Positions 16,500 to 26,297 of a stretch of DNA of 64,000 nt are shown here, one piece after another. The notes beneath the pieces were generated by a model. The model had not been told where the DNA came from, made no database searches, and saw nothing but the letters and a program-made list of their open reading frames with translations. The stretch covers positions 682,001-746,000 of the forward strand of contig NZ_JAKNQL010000001.1 of NCBI RefSeq assembly GCF_022662375.1, written 5' to 3'. Position 1 is the first letter of the stretch. Each line of letters opens with the position of its first letter. This DNA comes from Pseudomonas sp. CROZ-RG-20F-R04-15. Its GTDB lineage: Bacteria; Pseudomonadota; Gammaproteobacteria; Pseudomonadales; Pseudomonadaceae. The position numbers and the translations under genes were made by a program.

Positions 16500-17759
16500 T
16501 TAGAGGAGGCTGATCGGGTAACTGACGATCAAGCGGTTCTCATCGAATTCGTTATTGCTGAAATCCCGGCGCATGGTCGAGTTGCGCCATCTGAAGTTGA
16601 GATCCTTGAGCGCACCGCTCTGCACGGTGTAGCCCAGTTCCGATTCGCGGCCCCACTCCTTGCCGTCGGTGATCGTCCCGGTGTGCACGTTGTCGCCGCT
16701 GATGTAGCGGTTCATCAGGGTCAGGCCGGGCACGCCCATGGCGGCGAAGTTGTAGTCGTGGCGCAACTGCCAGGAGCGTTCCTGCGCGTTGTCGTAGCTG
16801 GCGTTGTAGCTGTCGTTGGCCAGGGTGCCGCCGCTGGTGCCGTTGACACGCATCCACGCGCTGTCGCCGGTGAGTTTCTGCAGGCCGACGTAGAAGGTGT
16901 TGCCGCCGTACTTTGCCGAGAACATCCCCGACCAGGTTTTGTTGTCGAGATCGCCGGCGCGGGCGCTGCCATCGTCCTTGCCGTAGAAGAAGCCGAGGTT
17001 GGCGCCCAGAGTCCAGTCGCCCAGTGGCTGGCTGTGGATCAGGTTGACGTATTGCTGGCTGTAGATGTCTTTGAGTTCGGCGTTCCACAGGCCGATCTGT
17101 GTGCGTTTTTCGTTGAAAACGTATTCACCGCCCTGGAAGTTGAAGCGATCGGAGGTGAACGCCGCTTTGCCGGTCATCGACATGTCGCTCATGCTGCTGT
17201 CGTCGCGCGGGCTGTTGGCGCGGAACTGGCCGCCGTAGAGGGTCAGGCCGTCGATTTCCTTCGAGGTGATCTGCCCGCCACGGAAGGTCTGTGGCAGCGA
17301 GCGGCCATCGTCCGAACGCAGGATCGGCAGCACCGGCATCCACTCGCCGACTTTCACTTCGGTCTGCGAAAGTCTGGCTTTGAAGGCGACGTTGGTGCGA
17401 CCGAAGTTGTCCGCCGGGCGGCCGTCGTGATCCAGCGGCAGCAACTGCGTGCCACCCGTGCCTTTGCCGCCATCGAGCTTCACCGAATACAGACCGAGCA
17501 CATCCATGCCGAAGCCGACGGTGCCCTGAGTGAAGCCGGACTTGGCGTCGAGGATGAAGTTCTGTGTCCACTCTTCAGCCTTGCCCTGCGCTTTGGTCGG
17601 GTTGGTGAAGTTGCGGTTGATGTAGAAGTTGCGCAGGTTCAGGTTGACCTTGGCCCCTTCGATGAAACCGGCCTCTTCAGCCGCAGCGGGCATCGCCGCG
17701 CCGGCCAGGGCCAGGGCGATCAGACCGGGAAATGCGTAAGGCGCAGGGGAGGTTGTCAT
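16500..17759 (-). CDS. OprD-family outer-membrane porin, probable aromatic-acid channel
   Basis: A 419-residue OprD-type 18-strand barrel with a signal peptide of about 27 residues (FPGLIALALAGAAMPAAAEE). Family blocks include FIEGAKVNLNLRNFYINRNF at the mature end and ENRLIVSYPISLL at the carboxy end. These proteins admit small carboxylates. The start at 17759 (MTTSPAPYAF) has AGAGAG upstream; an extension to 17828 would spoil the signal peptide. A perfect copy of the PcaR box found before pcaR lies 214 bp upstream, so this may be the local PcaP/OpdK-type porin for protocatechuate or vanillate. The channel's substrate is inference. Confidence 0.88.
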   Translation of the reverse strand: MTTSPAPYAFPGLIALALAGAAMPAAAEEAGFIEGAKVNLNLRNFYINRNFTNPTKAQGKAEEWTQNFILDAKSGFTQGTVGFGMDVLGLYSVKLDGGKGTGGTQLLPLDHDGRPADNFGRTNVAFKARLSQTEVKVGEWMPVLPILRSDDGRSLPQTFRGGQITSKEIDGLTLYGGQFRANSPRDDSSMSDMSMTGKAAFTSDRFNFQGGEYVFNEKRTQIGLWNAELKDIYSQQYVNLIHSQPLGDWTLGANLGFFYGKDDGSARAGDLDNKTWSGMFSAKYGGNTFYVGLQKLTGDSAWMRVNGTSGGTLANDSYNASYDNAQERSWQLRHDYNFAAMGVPGLTLMNRYISGDNVHTGTITDGKEWGRESELGYTVQSGALKDLNFRWRNSTMRRDFSNNEFDENRLIVSYPISLL

Positions 17760-17972
17760 AGCTGGGGTCTCTCTTGTTTTTTTAAGGCGAACGGGGGCGC
17801 TGCCACCGGTTTTCGGGGGTACAGACATGAAAAGTGTTCAGGGGTAAAACGACGGCAATCAGCCGGACGGGGCAGGGCGCGGGAGCATGGTATCGAACCT
17901 GTTGTTATTGGTTTTGTGGAGCGAATGGTGCGGGGCGCGGATGTTTTGATTCAATTGGTAAAAGCGGGTTTT

Positions 17973-17987
17973 GGGCGATTATCGAAC
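17973..17987 (-). promoter_or_regulatory. PcaR-type box upstream of the OprD porin
   Basis: On the minus strand it reads GTTCGATAATCGCCC, identical over 15 bases to the box at 4170-4184 before pcaR. No other gene lies between it and the porin start. Confidence 0.68.
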
Positions 17988-18023
17988 GCAAGATTAAGTT
18001 GGATTTTATGGTGTCTGTGAGGG

Positions 18024-18096
18024 CCTCTTCGCGAGCAGGCTCGCTCCCACATTTGGAATGCGATCCCCTGTGGGAGCGAGCCTGCTCGCGAAGGGG
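18024..18096. repeat. REPIN 4 (inward form, G-type arms)
   Basis: CCTCTTCGCGAGCAGGCTCG and its inverse around a short spacer (ATTTGGAATGCGATCCCC). It lies between the porin promoter and the emhC terminator. Confidence 0.9.
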
Positions 18097-18129
18097 CAAC
18101 CCAGACGACATACCTTTCTGACAGACAAC

Positions 18130-18153
18130 AAAAAGCCCACCAATCGGTGGGCT
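18130..18153 (-). terminator. Terminator of the emhABC operon
   Basis: AGCCCACC and GGTGGGCT make an 8-bp stem with an AATC loop. The A run at 18130-18134 gives the T tract on the minus strand, 20 bp past the emhC stop. Confidence 0.85.
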
Positions 18154-18172
18154 CCTTGTATTCAGCCGATGA

Positions 18173-19633
18173 TCAGAACAACTTCATCTTCGGCGCTTCT
18201 TCTTTCAGCGGTTCGTTCTGCGCGGTTTGCGCATTCCAGCCACCGCCCAGAGCCTTGTACAGGTTGACCGCACTGGTCAGTTGCGCGAGGCGGTCGGTGA
18301 TCAGCGCTTGTTGCGCGCTGAACAGCTGACGCTGGGCATCGAGGAAGGTCAGGTTGCTGTCGACGCCGATGCGGTAACGACGTTCGGCCAGACGGTAGTA
18401 ATCCTGGTTGGCCTGCACGAAGTCACGCTGCGCTTGCAGCTGCTCGGTGTAGGTCTGGCGCGCGGCCAGGCCGTCGGCGACTTCCTGGAAGGCCGTTTGA
18501 ATGGACTTCTCGTAGTTCGCCACGCCAATGTCCTTCTGGATCTTGGCGGCGTCGAGGCTGGCGCGCAGGCTGCCGGCGTTGAAGATCGGGAGGTTGATCT
18601 GCGGCTGGAACAACCACGTCCCCGAACCACCCTTGAACAGGCCGGACAGATCCGGGCTCAGGCTGCCCGCGTTGGCGGTCAGGCTGATGCTCGGGAAGAA
18701 CGCGGCACGGGCCGCGCCGATGTTGGCGTTGGCCGCTTTCAGGTTGTACTCGGCTTGCAGAATGTCCGGACGACGTTGCAGCAGGTCCGAAGGCAGACCG
18801 GCCGGTACGTCGCTGAGCAGGTCATCCGACAGCGGTTTGGCCGCTTGCAGATTGGCCGGGATACCGGTGCCGAGCAGCAGGGTCAGGCTGTTTTCGTCCT
18901 GTGCCACCTGGCGGGTGTAACGCGCCAGTTGGGCACGAGCGTTTTCGACCGAAGTGCGCGACTGCGCCAGGTCCAGTGCCGAAGCCACACCGACTTCGTT
19001 GCTGCGGCTGGTCAGCTTGTAGCTTTCTTCGAAGGCACCGAGGGTGTCTTGAGTCAGCTTGAGCAGTTCCTTGTCCGCTTGCCAGGTCAGGTAGGCGTTG
19101 GCGACGCTGGCGACCAGACTGATCTGGGTGCTGCGACGCGCTTCTTCGGTAGCGAAGTACTGTTGCAACGCTTGTTCGCTCAGGCTGCGAACGCGACCGA
19201 ACAGGTCGAGTTCGTAGGCGCTGATGCCGACGGTGGCCGAGTACGAACTGGTGATGGTCGAATCACCAGTCTGTGAGGCTCGGGCCGGAACCCGCTGACG
19301 GCTGCCGCTGGCATTGGCCGATACCGCCGGGAACAGATCGGCACGCTGGATGCGGTATTGAGCCGCGTAAGCGTCGATGTTCAGCGCCGCGACACGCAAG
19401 TCGCGGTTGTTTTCCAGGGAGACCTGGATCAGCTGTTGCAGCGCAGGGTCATGGAAAAACTGCTTCCAGCCCTGCTCGGCAGCGGCCTGCGCCGGTGCCT
19501 GGGCCGGCGAGTACGCCGGCCCCTGCGGGAACTGACCTGCGACCGGAGCCTCAGGCTGCTGATAGTCAGGTATCAGCGAGCAACCGCTCAGCACGAAGGC
19601 GGCGACTGCGATGGAGAGTAGCGACTTGCTCAT
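18173..19633 (-). CDS. emhC: RND efflux outer-membrane channel, OprM/TtgC/EmhC type
   Basis: A 486-residue outer-membrane lipoprotein of the TolC/OprM family. The lipobox LSGC places the lipidated cysteine at residue 18. Two OEP repeats follow (about 60-260 and 275-465), with typical blocks [16 protein letters not shown] and [27 protein letters not shown]. It forms the exit duct of the tripartite pump encoded with emhB and emhA. It overlaps the emhB stop by four bases. The P. putida name would be ttgC and the P. aeruginosa counterpart oprM. Confidence 0.93.
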   Translation of the reverse strand: MSKSLLSIAVAAFVLSGCSLIPDYQQPEAPVAGQFPQGPAYSPAQAPAQAAAEQGWKQFFHDPALQQLIQVSLENNRDLRVAALNIDAYAAQYRIQRADLFPAVSANASGSRQRVPARASQTGDSTITSSYSATVGISAYELDLFGRVRSLSEQALQQYFATEEARRSTQISLVASVANAYLTWQADKELLKLTQDTLGAFEESYKLTSRSNEVGVASALDLAQSRTSVENARAQLARYTRQVAQDENSLTLLLGTGIPANLQAAKPLSDDLLSDVPAGLPSDLLQRRPDILQAEYNLKAANANIGAARAAFFPSISLTANAGSLSPDLSGLFKGGSGTWLFQPQINLPIFNAGSLRASLDAAKIQKDIGVANYEKSIQTAFQEVADGLAARQTYTEQLQAQRDFVQANQDYYRLAERRYRIGVDSNLTFLDAQRQLFSAQQALITDRLAQLTSAVNLYKALGGGWNAQTAQNEPLKEEAPKMKLF

Positions 19634-22600
19634 TGGCCAGCCTCTTTAGGAGTTTCAGTCGTTTCATCCTCGTCAGCGATTTTACGCTGGCCCAGGGACG
19701 AAACCGTAACGAAGAACAGTGGGACCCAGAAGATCGCCAGGATCGTGGCCGTGAGCATACCGCCAATCACACCCGTACCGATCGCATGTTGACTGCCTGA
19801 ACCGGCGCCGGTGGAGATCGCCAACGGTACAACACCGAGAACGAAGGCCAGCGAGGTCATGATGATCGGTCGCAGACGCATGCGGCAGGCTTCGATCGCC
19901 GCATCGCGCAGGCTGCGCCCCTGTTCATGCAGTTCCTTGGCGAACTCGACGATCAGAATGGCGTTTTTAGCCGCCAGACCGATGGTCGTCAACAGACCCA
20001 CCTGGAAGTACACGTCGTTGGACAGACCGCGCAGGCTGGTGGCCAGCAGCGCACCGATGATCCCCAGCGGCACCACGAGCATAACCGCGATCGGAATCGA
20101 CCAGCTCTCGTACAACGCCGCCAGACACAGGAACACCATCAGCAGCGACAGAGCGTACAGCGCTGGCGCTTGCGAACCCGACAGACGCTCCTCATAGGAC
20201 AGACCGGTCCAGGAGATACCGACACCGGCCGGCAGCTTCTTGGCAATCGCTTCGACTTCGGCCATCGCTTCACCGGTGGAGTAACCCGGCGCCGGAGAAC
20301 CGAGGATCTCCATCGCTTCTACACCGTTGTAACGTGCCAGTTTCGGCGAGCCGTAGATCCACTCGCCCTTGGCGAACGCGGAGAACGGCACCATGGTTCC
20401 GGCGCTGTTGCGCACGTACCACTTCTTCAAGTCTTCAGGGCTCATGCGAGCGCCGGCCTGACCTTGCACGTACACCTTCTTCACCCGACCACGGTCGATG
20501 AAGTCGTTGACGTAGCTACTACCGAAGGAGATCGACAGCGTGCTGTTGATATCGGCAATGCTCACGCCCAGCGCCTGGGCTTTCTGATCGTCGATTTCCA
20601 GGTGGTATTGCGGCTCGTCGTTCAAGCCGTTCGGACGCACCTGATAGAGCACCTTGCTCTGCGCCGCCAGACCGAGGAACTGGTTACGCGCTTCCATCAG
20701 TTTTTCGTGACCGATACCGGCACGATCCTGCAGGAACACGTCGAAACCGGTGGCGTTACCCAATTCCAGTACCGCTGGCGGGGCGAAAGCAAACACCATC
20801 GCGTCGCGGAAGCTGAAGAAGTGTTGCTGCGCACGTTGGGCGAGGGCGAACACGCTGTTGCTCGCGTCACGCTCATCCCATGGTTTGAGCATGATGAACG
20901 CCAGACCCGAACTCTGACCGCGACCGGCAAAGTTGAAGCCGTTGACGGTGAACACCGAGGCTACCGCGCCGGATTCTTTCTCCAGCAGGTAGGAACGCAT
21001 TTCGTCGATCACGACTTGCGTACGTTCGGCACTGGAACCGGCCGGGGTTTGCACTTGGGCGAACAGTACGCCTTGGTCTTCTTCCGGCAGGAACGCGGTT
21101 GGAATGCGTGTGAACAGCCAGATCATGCCAACCACGATCAGCACATAGGCCAGCAGATACGGGGCTTTACGCGAGAGCATGTTGCCGACGCCGCGCTCGT
21201 AGCTTCTGACGCCACGATCGAAACTGCGGTTGAACCAACCGAAGAAACCGGTTTTCGGTGTGCCGTGCTCGCCTTTCGGAATCGCTTTGAGCATGGTGGC
21301 GCAGAGTGCCGGGGTGAAGATCAGCGCGACCAGTACCGACAGGGCCATGGCCGAAACGATGGTGATCGAGAACTGCTTGTAGATCACACCGGTGGAACCG
21401 CTGAAGAACGCCATCGGCAGCAATACTGCCGACAGCACCAGCGCGATACCGACCAGAGCGCCCTGGATCTGGCCCATGGACTTCTTGGTCGCTTCCTTCG
21501 GTGACAAGCCTTCTTCGCTCATCACCCGCTCGACGTTTTCCACCACGACGATGGCGTCGTCCACCAGCAAGCCGATGGCCAGCACCATACCGAACATGGT
21601 CAGGGTGTTGATGCTGAAACCGAACGCGGCGAGGATGCCGAACGTACCGAGCAATACCACTGGCACGGTCATCGTGGTGATGACGGTGGCGCGGAAGTTC
21701 TGCAGGAACAGGAACATCACCAGGAACACCAGCACGATCGCTTCGACCAGGGTTTCAACCACACCCTTGATCGATTCGGTCACCACCGGGGTGGTGTCGT
21801 ACGGGAACACCACTTCCATGCCTTCCGGGAAGAACGGCTTGAGCTCGTCAATCGTCTTGCGCAGGGCTTTGGCGGTGTCGAGGGCGTTGGCGCCGTTGGC
21901 CAGTTTTACCGCCAGACCGGAAGACGGTTTGCCGTTGAACTGTGCCGAAATGGTCGAGTTCTCACCACCCAGACCTACATCGGCAACATCACCGACGCGC
22001 ACTTGCGAGCCGTCCTGGTTAACCTTCAGCAGAATCGCCTTGAACTGCTCGGCAGTCTGCAGACGGGTCTTGCCAATGATCGTGGCGTTCAACTGCTGGC
22101 CAGGCAATGCCGGCAAGCCGCCGAGCTGACCGGACGACACCTGGACGTTCTGTGCCGAGATCGCGGTGCTGACATCGCCCGGGGTCAGGTTGTACTTGTT
22201 CAGTTTGGCCGGATCGAGCCAGATGCGCATCGCGTACTGGGCACCGAAGACCTGGAAGTCACCGACACCGGCGGTCCGCGAGATCGGATCCTGCATGTTC
22301 GACACGATGTAGTTGGACAAGTCGTCCTTGGTCATGCTGCCGTCACGCGATACCACGCCGATAACCAAGAGGAAGTTTTTCACTGCCTTGGTCACGCGGA
22401 TACCTTGTTGCTGCACTTCCTGCGGCAACAGCGGGGTAGCGAGGTTCAGCTTGTTCTGAACCTGTACCTGCGCGGTGTCGGAGTTGGTGCCTTGCTCGAA
22501 GGTCGCGGTGATGGTCATGCTGCCGTCGGAGTTACTTTCCGAGGACACATAACGCAGGTTGTCGATACCGTTGAGCTGCTGCTCGATCACCTGGACCACG

Positions 22601-22779
22601 GTGTCCTGCACGGTTTGCGCCGAAGCGCCCGGGTAGGTCACGGAGATCGCAATGGCCGGCGGGGCAATGCTCGGGTATTGGTTGATCGGCAATTTCAGGA
22701 TCGAAAGTGCCCCGACCAGCATGATCACCAGGGCAATTACCCAGGCGAAAATCGGACGGTCGATGAAGAATTTTGACAT
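19630..22779 (-). CDS. emhB: RND efflux inner-membrane transporter, MexB/TtgB/EmhB type
   Basis: A 1049-residue HAE1-family RND pump, the usual length for MexB/TtgB. It begins [21 protein letters not shown] and has the proton-relay aspartates in [21 protein letters not shown]. Twelve membrane segments and two large periplasmic loops are apparent. It exports hydrophobic antibiotics, dyes and aromatic hydrocarbons. It lies between emhA (3-bp gap) and emhC (overlap), one operon read from the operator near 24040. Confidence 0.96.
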   Translation of the reverse strand: MSKFFIDRPIFAWVIALVIMLVGALSILKLPINQYPSIAPPAIAISVTYPGASAQTVQDTVVQVIEQQLNGIDNLRYVSSESNSDGSMTITATFEQGTNSDTAQVQVQNKLNLATPLLPQEVQQQGIRVTKAVKNFLLVIGVVSRDGSMTKDDLSNYIVSNMQDPISRTAGVGDFQVFGAQYAMRIWLDPAKLNKYNLTPGDVSTAISAQNVQVSSGQLGGLPALPGQQLNATIIGKTRLQTAEQFKAILLKVNQDGSQVRVGDVADVGLGGENSTISAQFNGKPSSGLAVKLANGANALDTAKALRKTIDELKPFFPEGMEVVFPYDTTPVVTESIKGVVETLVEAIVLVFLVMFLFLQNFRATVITTMTVPVVLLGTFGILAAFGFSINTLTMFGMVLAIGLLVDDAIVVVENVERVMSEEGLSPKEATKKSMGQIQGALVGIALVLSAVLLPMAFFSGSTGVIYKQFSITIVSAMALSVLVALIFTPALCATMLKAIPKGEHGTPKTGFFGWFNRSFDRGVRSYERGVGNMLSRKAPYLLAYVLIVVGMIWLFTRIPTAFLPEEDQGVLFAQVQTPAGSSAERTQVVIDEMRSYLLEKESGAVASVFTVNGFNFAGRGQSSGLAFIMLKPWDERDASNSVFALAQRAQQHFFSFRDAMVFAFAPPAVLELGNATGFDVFLQDRAGIGHEKLMEARNQFLGLAAQSKVLYQVRPNGLNDEPQYHLEIDDQKAQALGVSIADINSTLSISFGSSYVNDFIDRGRVKKVYVQGQAGARMSPEDLKKWYVRNSAGTMVPFSAFAKGEWIYGSPKLARYNGVEAMEILGSPAPGYSTGEAMAEVEAIAKKLPAGVGISWTGLSYEERLSGSQAPALYALSLLMVFLCLAALYESWSIPIAVMLVVPLGIIGALLATSLRGLSNDVYFQVGLLTTIGLAAKNAILIVEFAKELHEQGRSLRDAAIEACRMRLRPIIMTSLAFVLGVVPLAISTGAGSGSQHAIGTGVIGGMLTATILAIFWVPLFFVTVSSLGQRKIADEDETTETPKEAGQ

Positions 22780-22782
22780 GAG

Positions 22783-23940
22783 TTACTCCCCTTTGCCGCC
22801 GTAGGCTTTATCAGCTGCCTGAGCGGGTGCCGGGTTCTTTTTGCCAACGTTGGTCGCTTCGGTCGGATTGACCTGAACACCTGGACGCACGTATTGCAGC
22901 CCTTCGGTGATCAGACGATCGCCGGCCTTCAGGCCGTCTTCGATCAGCCACTGGCTGCCGACGGTGCGGCTGGCCTTGAGCTGACGCAATTCGACCTTGT
23001 TGTCGGCGCCGACGACCAGTGCGGTCGGGGTGCCTTTGAGGTCGCGGGTGACGCCTTGTTGCGGCGCCAGAATGGCCGCAGCGTTGACCCCGGCCTGCAA
23101 CTGGGCGCGAACGAACATGCCTGGCAGCAGAGTGTGATCCGGGTTCGGGAATACTGCGCGCAGGGTCACCGAACCGGTAGTCGGGTCGACCGTGACTTCG
23201 GAGAATTCCAGCTTACCGTCGAGCTTGTACTGGCTGCCGTCTTCCAGGGTCAGTTTGACCGCTGCGGCGGTATCCCCGGACTTCTGCAGGCGACCGCTTT
23301 CCAGCTCACGACGCAGTTCCAGCAGCTCAACCGAGGACTGGGTGACGTCGACGTAGATCGGGTCCAGTTGCTGGATCGTTGCCATCGCGTCGGTCTGGCC
23401 ATTGCTGACCAGTGCGCCTTCGGTGACCGAAGAGCGGCCGATGCGACCGGAGATCGGCGCGTACACCTTGGTGTAACGCACATTGATCTGCGCGCTCTGC
23501 AGCGACGCTTCCGATTCCATGCGGTTGGAGACTGCAGTGTCGTATTCCTGACGGCTGACGGCCTGCTCATCGACCAGTTGCTTGTAGCGGTCGGAGATCG
23601 ACTTGGTCGAACGCAGGTTGGCTTCGGCGCTTTTCAGTGTCGCTTCATAGACCGACGGATCGATCTGATACAGCTGCTGGCCGGCTTTGACATCGCCGCC
23701 TTCCTTGAACAGACGCTTGAGAATGATGCCGTTGACCTGCGGGCGAACTTCCGCGATGCGGAACGCACTGGTGCGCCCCGGCAGTTCCGACGTGAGGGTA
23801 AAGGCTTGTGGTTGCAGGGTGACGACGCCGACCTGAGGCGGTGGAGCGGCCGGGGCCGCTTCTTCCTTTTTACATCCGCTGAGCAGCGATGCCAGGGCAA
23901 CGGCAGTGACCAGAGCGGTAACAGCTGGCTTGAATTGCAT
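22783..23940 (-). CDS. emhA: RND efflux periplasmic adaptor, MexA/TtgA/EmhA type
   Basis: A 385-residue membrane-fusion lipoprotein. The signal sequence ends in the lipobox LLSGC with Cys23. Family blocks include LPGRTSAFRIAEVRPQVNGI and VRYTKVYAPISGRIGRSSVT. It bridges EmhB and EmhC. The start at 23940 (MQFKPAVTAL) gives a proper lipoprotein signal; the longer frame to 23976 does not. First gene of the operon. Confidence 0.95.
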   Translation of the reverse strand: MQFKPAVTALVTAVALASLLSGCKKEEAAPAAPPPQVGVVTLQPQAFTLTSELPGRTSAFRIAEVRPQVNGIILKRLFKEGGDVKAGQQLYQIDPSVYEATLKSAEANLRSTKSISDRYKQLVDEQAVSRQEYDTAVSNRMESEASLQSAQINVRYTKVYAPISGRIGRSSVTEGALVSNGQTDAMATIQQLDPIYVDVTQSSVELLELRRELESGRLQKSGDTAAAVKLTLEDGSQYKLDGKLEFSEVTVDPTTGSVTLRAVFPNPDHTLLPGMFVRAQLQAGVNAAAILAPQQGVTRDLKGTPTALVVGADNKVELRQLKASRTVGSQWLIEDGLKAGDRLITEGLQYVRPGVQVNPTEATNVGKKNPAPAQAADKAYGGKGE

Positions 23941-24028
23941 GAAGATCCTCGGGTCAGGCGCGCGAAAAGCGCACAAGAAGTGTGGAAGGGTAAAAAAATG
24001 ATGCCGGGTGGATAAGTAGCTTGCTAAG

Positions 24029-24063
24029 GAATATACTTACGTTCATGGTTGTTTGTAAATACC
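24029..24063. promoter_or_regulatory. EmhR/TtgR operator and divergent promoter region
   Basis: GGAATATACTTACGTTCATG continuing to GTTTGTAAATACC corresponds closely, read in reverse, to the TtgR operator I recall from P. putida (TATTTACAAACAACCATGAA followed by GTAAGTATATTC). The outer words TACTTAC and GTTTGTAAATA form the imperfect dyad. It lies in the emhA-emhR divergent gap. Confidence 0.8.
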
Positions 24064-24206
24064 TTGGCGTCGTACCCACCCTGTTACAAAATTCGTCGCA
24101 AGGTTTGAAATTGTAGGCCGGGGAGCCGATTCATGAGAGATCGCCCCCTCTTTATTCAGCGGATATTCAGCCATCCCTGAAACATCCTGTTTGAGGTTTT
24201 ACTGCC

Positions 24207-24839
24207 ATGGTCCGTCGTACCAAAGAGGAAGCTCAGGAAACCCGCAGCCAGATTCTGGAAGCGGCAGAGAAAGCCTTTTATGAAAGGGGCGTTGCGCGCA
24301 CGACCCTGGCGGATATCGCGGCCCTGGCCGGCGTCACGCGCGGTGCCATTTACTGGCATTTCAGCAACAAGGCCGATCTGGTGCAGGCGATGCTCGACTC
24401 GTTGCGTGAGCCGCTGGATGAACTGGCCAGAGCCAGCGAAAGTGAAGACGAACTCGATCCGCTGGGCTGCATGCGCCAACTGCTGATTCATTTGTTTCAT
24501 CAAGTTGCGCTGGACCCGAAAACCCGGCGTATCAACGAAATTCTGTTTCATAAGTGCGAGTTCACCGATGAAATGTGCGATTTGCGCCAGCAGCGCCGGG
24601 ACGTCAGCCTCGATTGCAATGAGCGCATCGCTCTGACGTTGCGTAATGCGGTAAATCGCGGCCAGTTGCCGGAAGATCTCGACACTGCCCGTGCGGCCAT
24701 CAGCATTCACGCTTACATCGATGGCCTTCTGTATGGATGGCTTCTGGCGCCGGACAGCTTTGAGCTGCATGCCGAGGCCGAGCGTTGGGTCGATACAGGG
24801 TTGGATATGCTGCGCCTGAGCCCCAGCCTGCGCAAATGA
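24207..24839 (+). CDS. emhR: TetR-family repressor of the efflux operon
   Basis: A 210-residue TetR repressor with the helix-turn-helix at about residues 10-55 ([20 protein letters not shown]) and the TtgR/AcrR-type ligand domain (TetR_C_2) after it. It begins [17 protein letters not shown], typical of TtgR. It lies divergent from emhABC across the operator and so should repress that operon and itself until a drug or flavonoid ligand binds. Confidence 0.94.
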   Translation: MVRRTKEEAQETRSQILEAAEKAFYERGVARTTLADIAALAGVTRGAIYWHFSNKADLVQAMLDSLREPLDELARASESEDELDPLGCMRQLLIHLFHQVALDPKTRRINEILFHKCEFTDEMCDLRQQRRDVSLDCNERIALTLRNAVNRGQLPEDLDTARAAISIHAYIDGLLYGWLLAPDSFELHAEAERWVDTGLDMLRLSPSLRK

Positions 24840-24975
24840 AACAAAATGCGTAATTGGCACAGCTTATGTCAATTGGCCTGCCTTTATATACGTTTGCGGC
24901 GGGGAGTTTATACGTAGCGAGCTACGCATTTTGTAGGGAATTTGTGTCTTCTGTGTGAATGAGTGTGAGCCGCTT

Positions 24976-25123
24976 GCCCTCACCCTAGCCCTCTCCCAGA
25001 GGTAGAGGGGACCGACCGAGGTGGTCTTGCGAGATACGCCGACCTGAGATATCCCGCCGAACTCAGGTTTCGAACATCCCCCGATCGGCTCCCTCTCCCT
25101 CGGGAGAGGGCTGGGGTGAGGGG
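24976..25123. repeat. CCCTCACCC element, copy 2 of 4
   Basis: Ends CCCTCACCCTAGCCCTCTCC and its inverse, about 148 bp, with a GCCGACCTGAG centre. With the terminator at 25163 it fills most of the 380-bp emhR-xenB gap. The rest (24840-24970) shows only a small GTAGC/GCTAC dyad. Confidence 0.8.
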
Positions 25124-25162
25124 CTGCGTACTAAAAAGCGCAATCAATCTCCCGGCGAACAC

Positions 25163-25198
25163 AAAAAAAGCCCCCAACTCTCACAAGTCGGGGGCTTT
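25163..25198 (-). terminator. Terminator of xenB operon (bidirectional)
   Basis: GCCCCCAACT and AGTCGGGGGC form a stem with one mismatch. An A run on the left and T run on the right allow it to work in both directions. Confidence 0.87.
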
Positions 25199-25219
25199 TG
25201 CGTTTCTGCGTGTTGCCTG

Positions 25220-26269
25220 TTACAGCGCTGGATAGTCGATATAACCGACCGGCCCTTTACCGTAGAACAACTCCGGACGCGCCTCATTCAACGGCGCATC
25301 CGCCTTCAAACGCGCCGGCAGATCCGGGTTGGCAATGAACGGCACACCAAACGCCACAGCGTCAGCCTTGCCACTCGCCAGCCACTCGTTGGCGCTGTCC
25401 TTGGTAAAGCGTTCGTTGGCAATGTACGGCCCACCGAACGCTTCTTTCAGTTGCGGGCCGAGGCTGTCGGCGCCTTCTTTCTCACGGGAGCAGATGAACG
25501 CGATGCCGCGTTTGCCCAGCTCACGTGCGACGTAGGTGAAGGTTTCCGCCAGGTTGTCGTCGCCCATGTCATGGGAGTCCGCGCGCGGTGCCAAGTGCAC
25601 ACCAACGCGACCAGCGCCCCAGACTTCGATCGCCGCGTCAGTCACTTCCAGCAGCAGGCGCGCACGGTTTTCCAGCGAGCCACCGTAATTGTCGGTGCGC
25701 TGGTTGGTGCTGCTTTGCAGGAACTGGTCGAGCAGGTAACCGTTGGCGCCGTGGATTTCCACGCCGTCGAAACCGGCGGCCTTGGCGTTTTCGGCACCGG
25801 TGCGGTAAGCGTCGACGATGTCGGCGATTTCAGCGGTTTCCAGGGCGCGTGGGGTTGGGTAGTCGGCCAGTGGGCGCACCAGGCTGACGTGACCTTTCGG
25901 CTGGATCGCGCTCGGAGCGACGGGTGCTTCGCCGTTGAGGTACGACGGGTGGGAAACCCGGCCGACGTGCCACAGTTGCAGGAAGATCTTGCCGCCAGCG
26001 CCGTGAATCGCTTTGGTCACGTTGGCCCAGCCGCGCACTTGATCGTTGGACCAGATGCCCGGGGTGTCCGGGTAGCCAACGCCCATTGGCGTCACCGAAG
26101 TGGCCTCGCTGAGGATCAGGCCGGCGGACGCACGTTGTACGTAGTATTCGGCCATCAGCGCGTTCGGTACGCGGCCTTCGTCGGCGCGGCAGCGGGTCAG
26201 CGGGGCCATGATGATGCGGTTGGCCAGCTCGATGTCGCCGAGTTTGATCGGATCGAAAATAGTTGCCAT
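25220..26269 (-). CDS. xenB: Old yellow enzyme, NADH:flavin oxidoreductase (XenB type)
   Basis: A 349-residue FMN-binding TIM barrel of the old yellow enzyme family. MAPLTRC near residue 25 and EIHGANGYLLDQFLQSS near residue 171 (His and Asn that hold the ring of the substrate) are diagnostic. It reduces activated alkenes, nitro esters and nitroaromatics with NADPH. It is the last gene of an arsR-MFS-xenB unit, 28 bp after the MFS gene. The name follows similarity to Pseudomonas XenB; NemA is an alternative. Confidence 0.9.
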   Translation of the reverse strand: MATIFDPIKLGDIELANRIIMAPLTRCRADEGRVPNALMAEYYVQRASAGLILSEATSVTPMGVGYPDTPGIWSNDQVRGWANVTKAIHGAGGKIFLQLWHVGRVSHPSYLNGEAPVAPSAIQPKGHVSLVRPLADYPTPRALETAEIADIVDAYRTGAENAKAAGFDGVEIHGANGYLLDQFLQSSTNQRTDNYGGSLENRARLLLEVTDAAIEVWGAGRVGVHLAPRADSHDMGDDNLAETFTYVARELGKRGIAFICSREKEGADSLGPQLKEAFGGPYIANERFTKDSANEWLASGKADAVAFGVPFIANPDLPARLKADAPLNEARPELFYGKGPVGYIDYPAL

Positions 26270-26297
26270 GTCTACAACCCTCGTAAGTGAAAGTTAA

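Noticed and set aside
19927-21504. 525-codon plus-strand frame opposite emhB
   Set aside because: Antisense of a certain RND pump gene; translation lacks hydrophobic cores and motifs.
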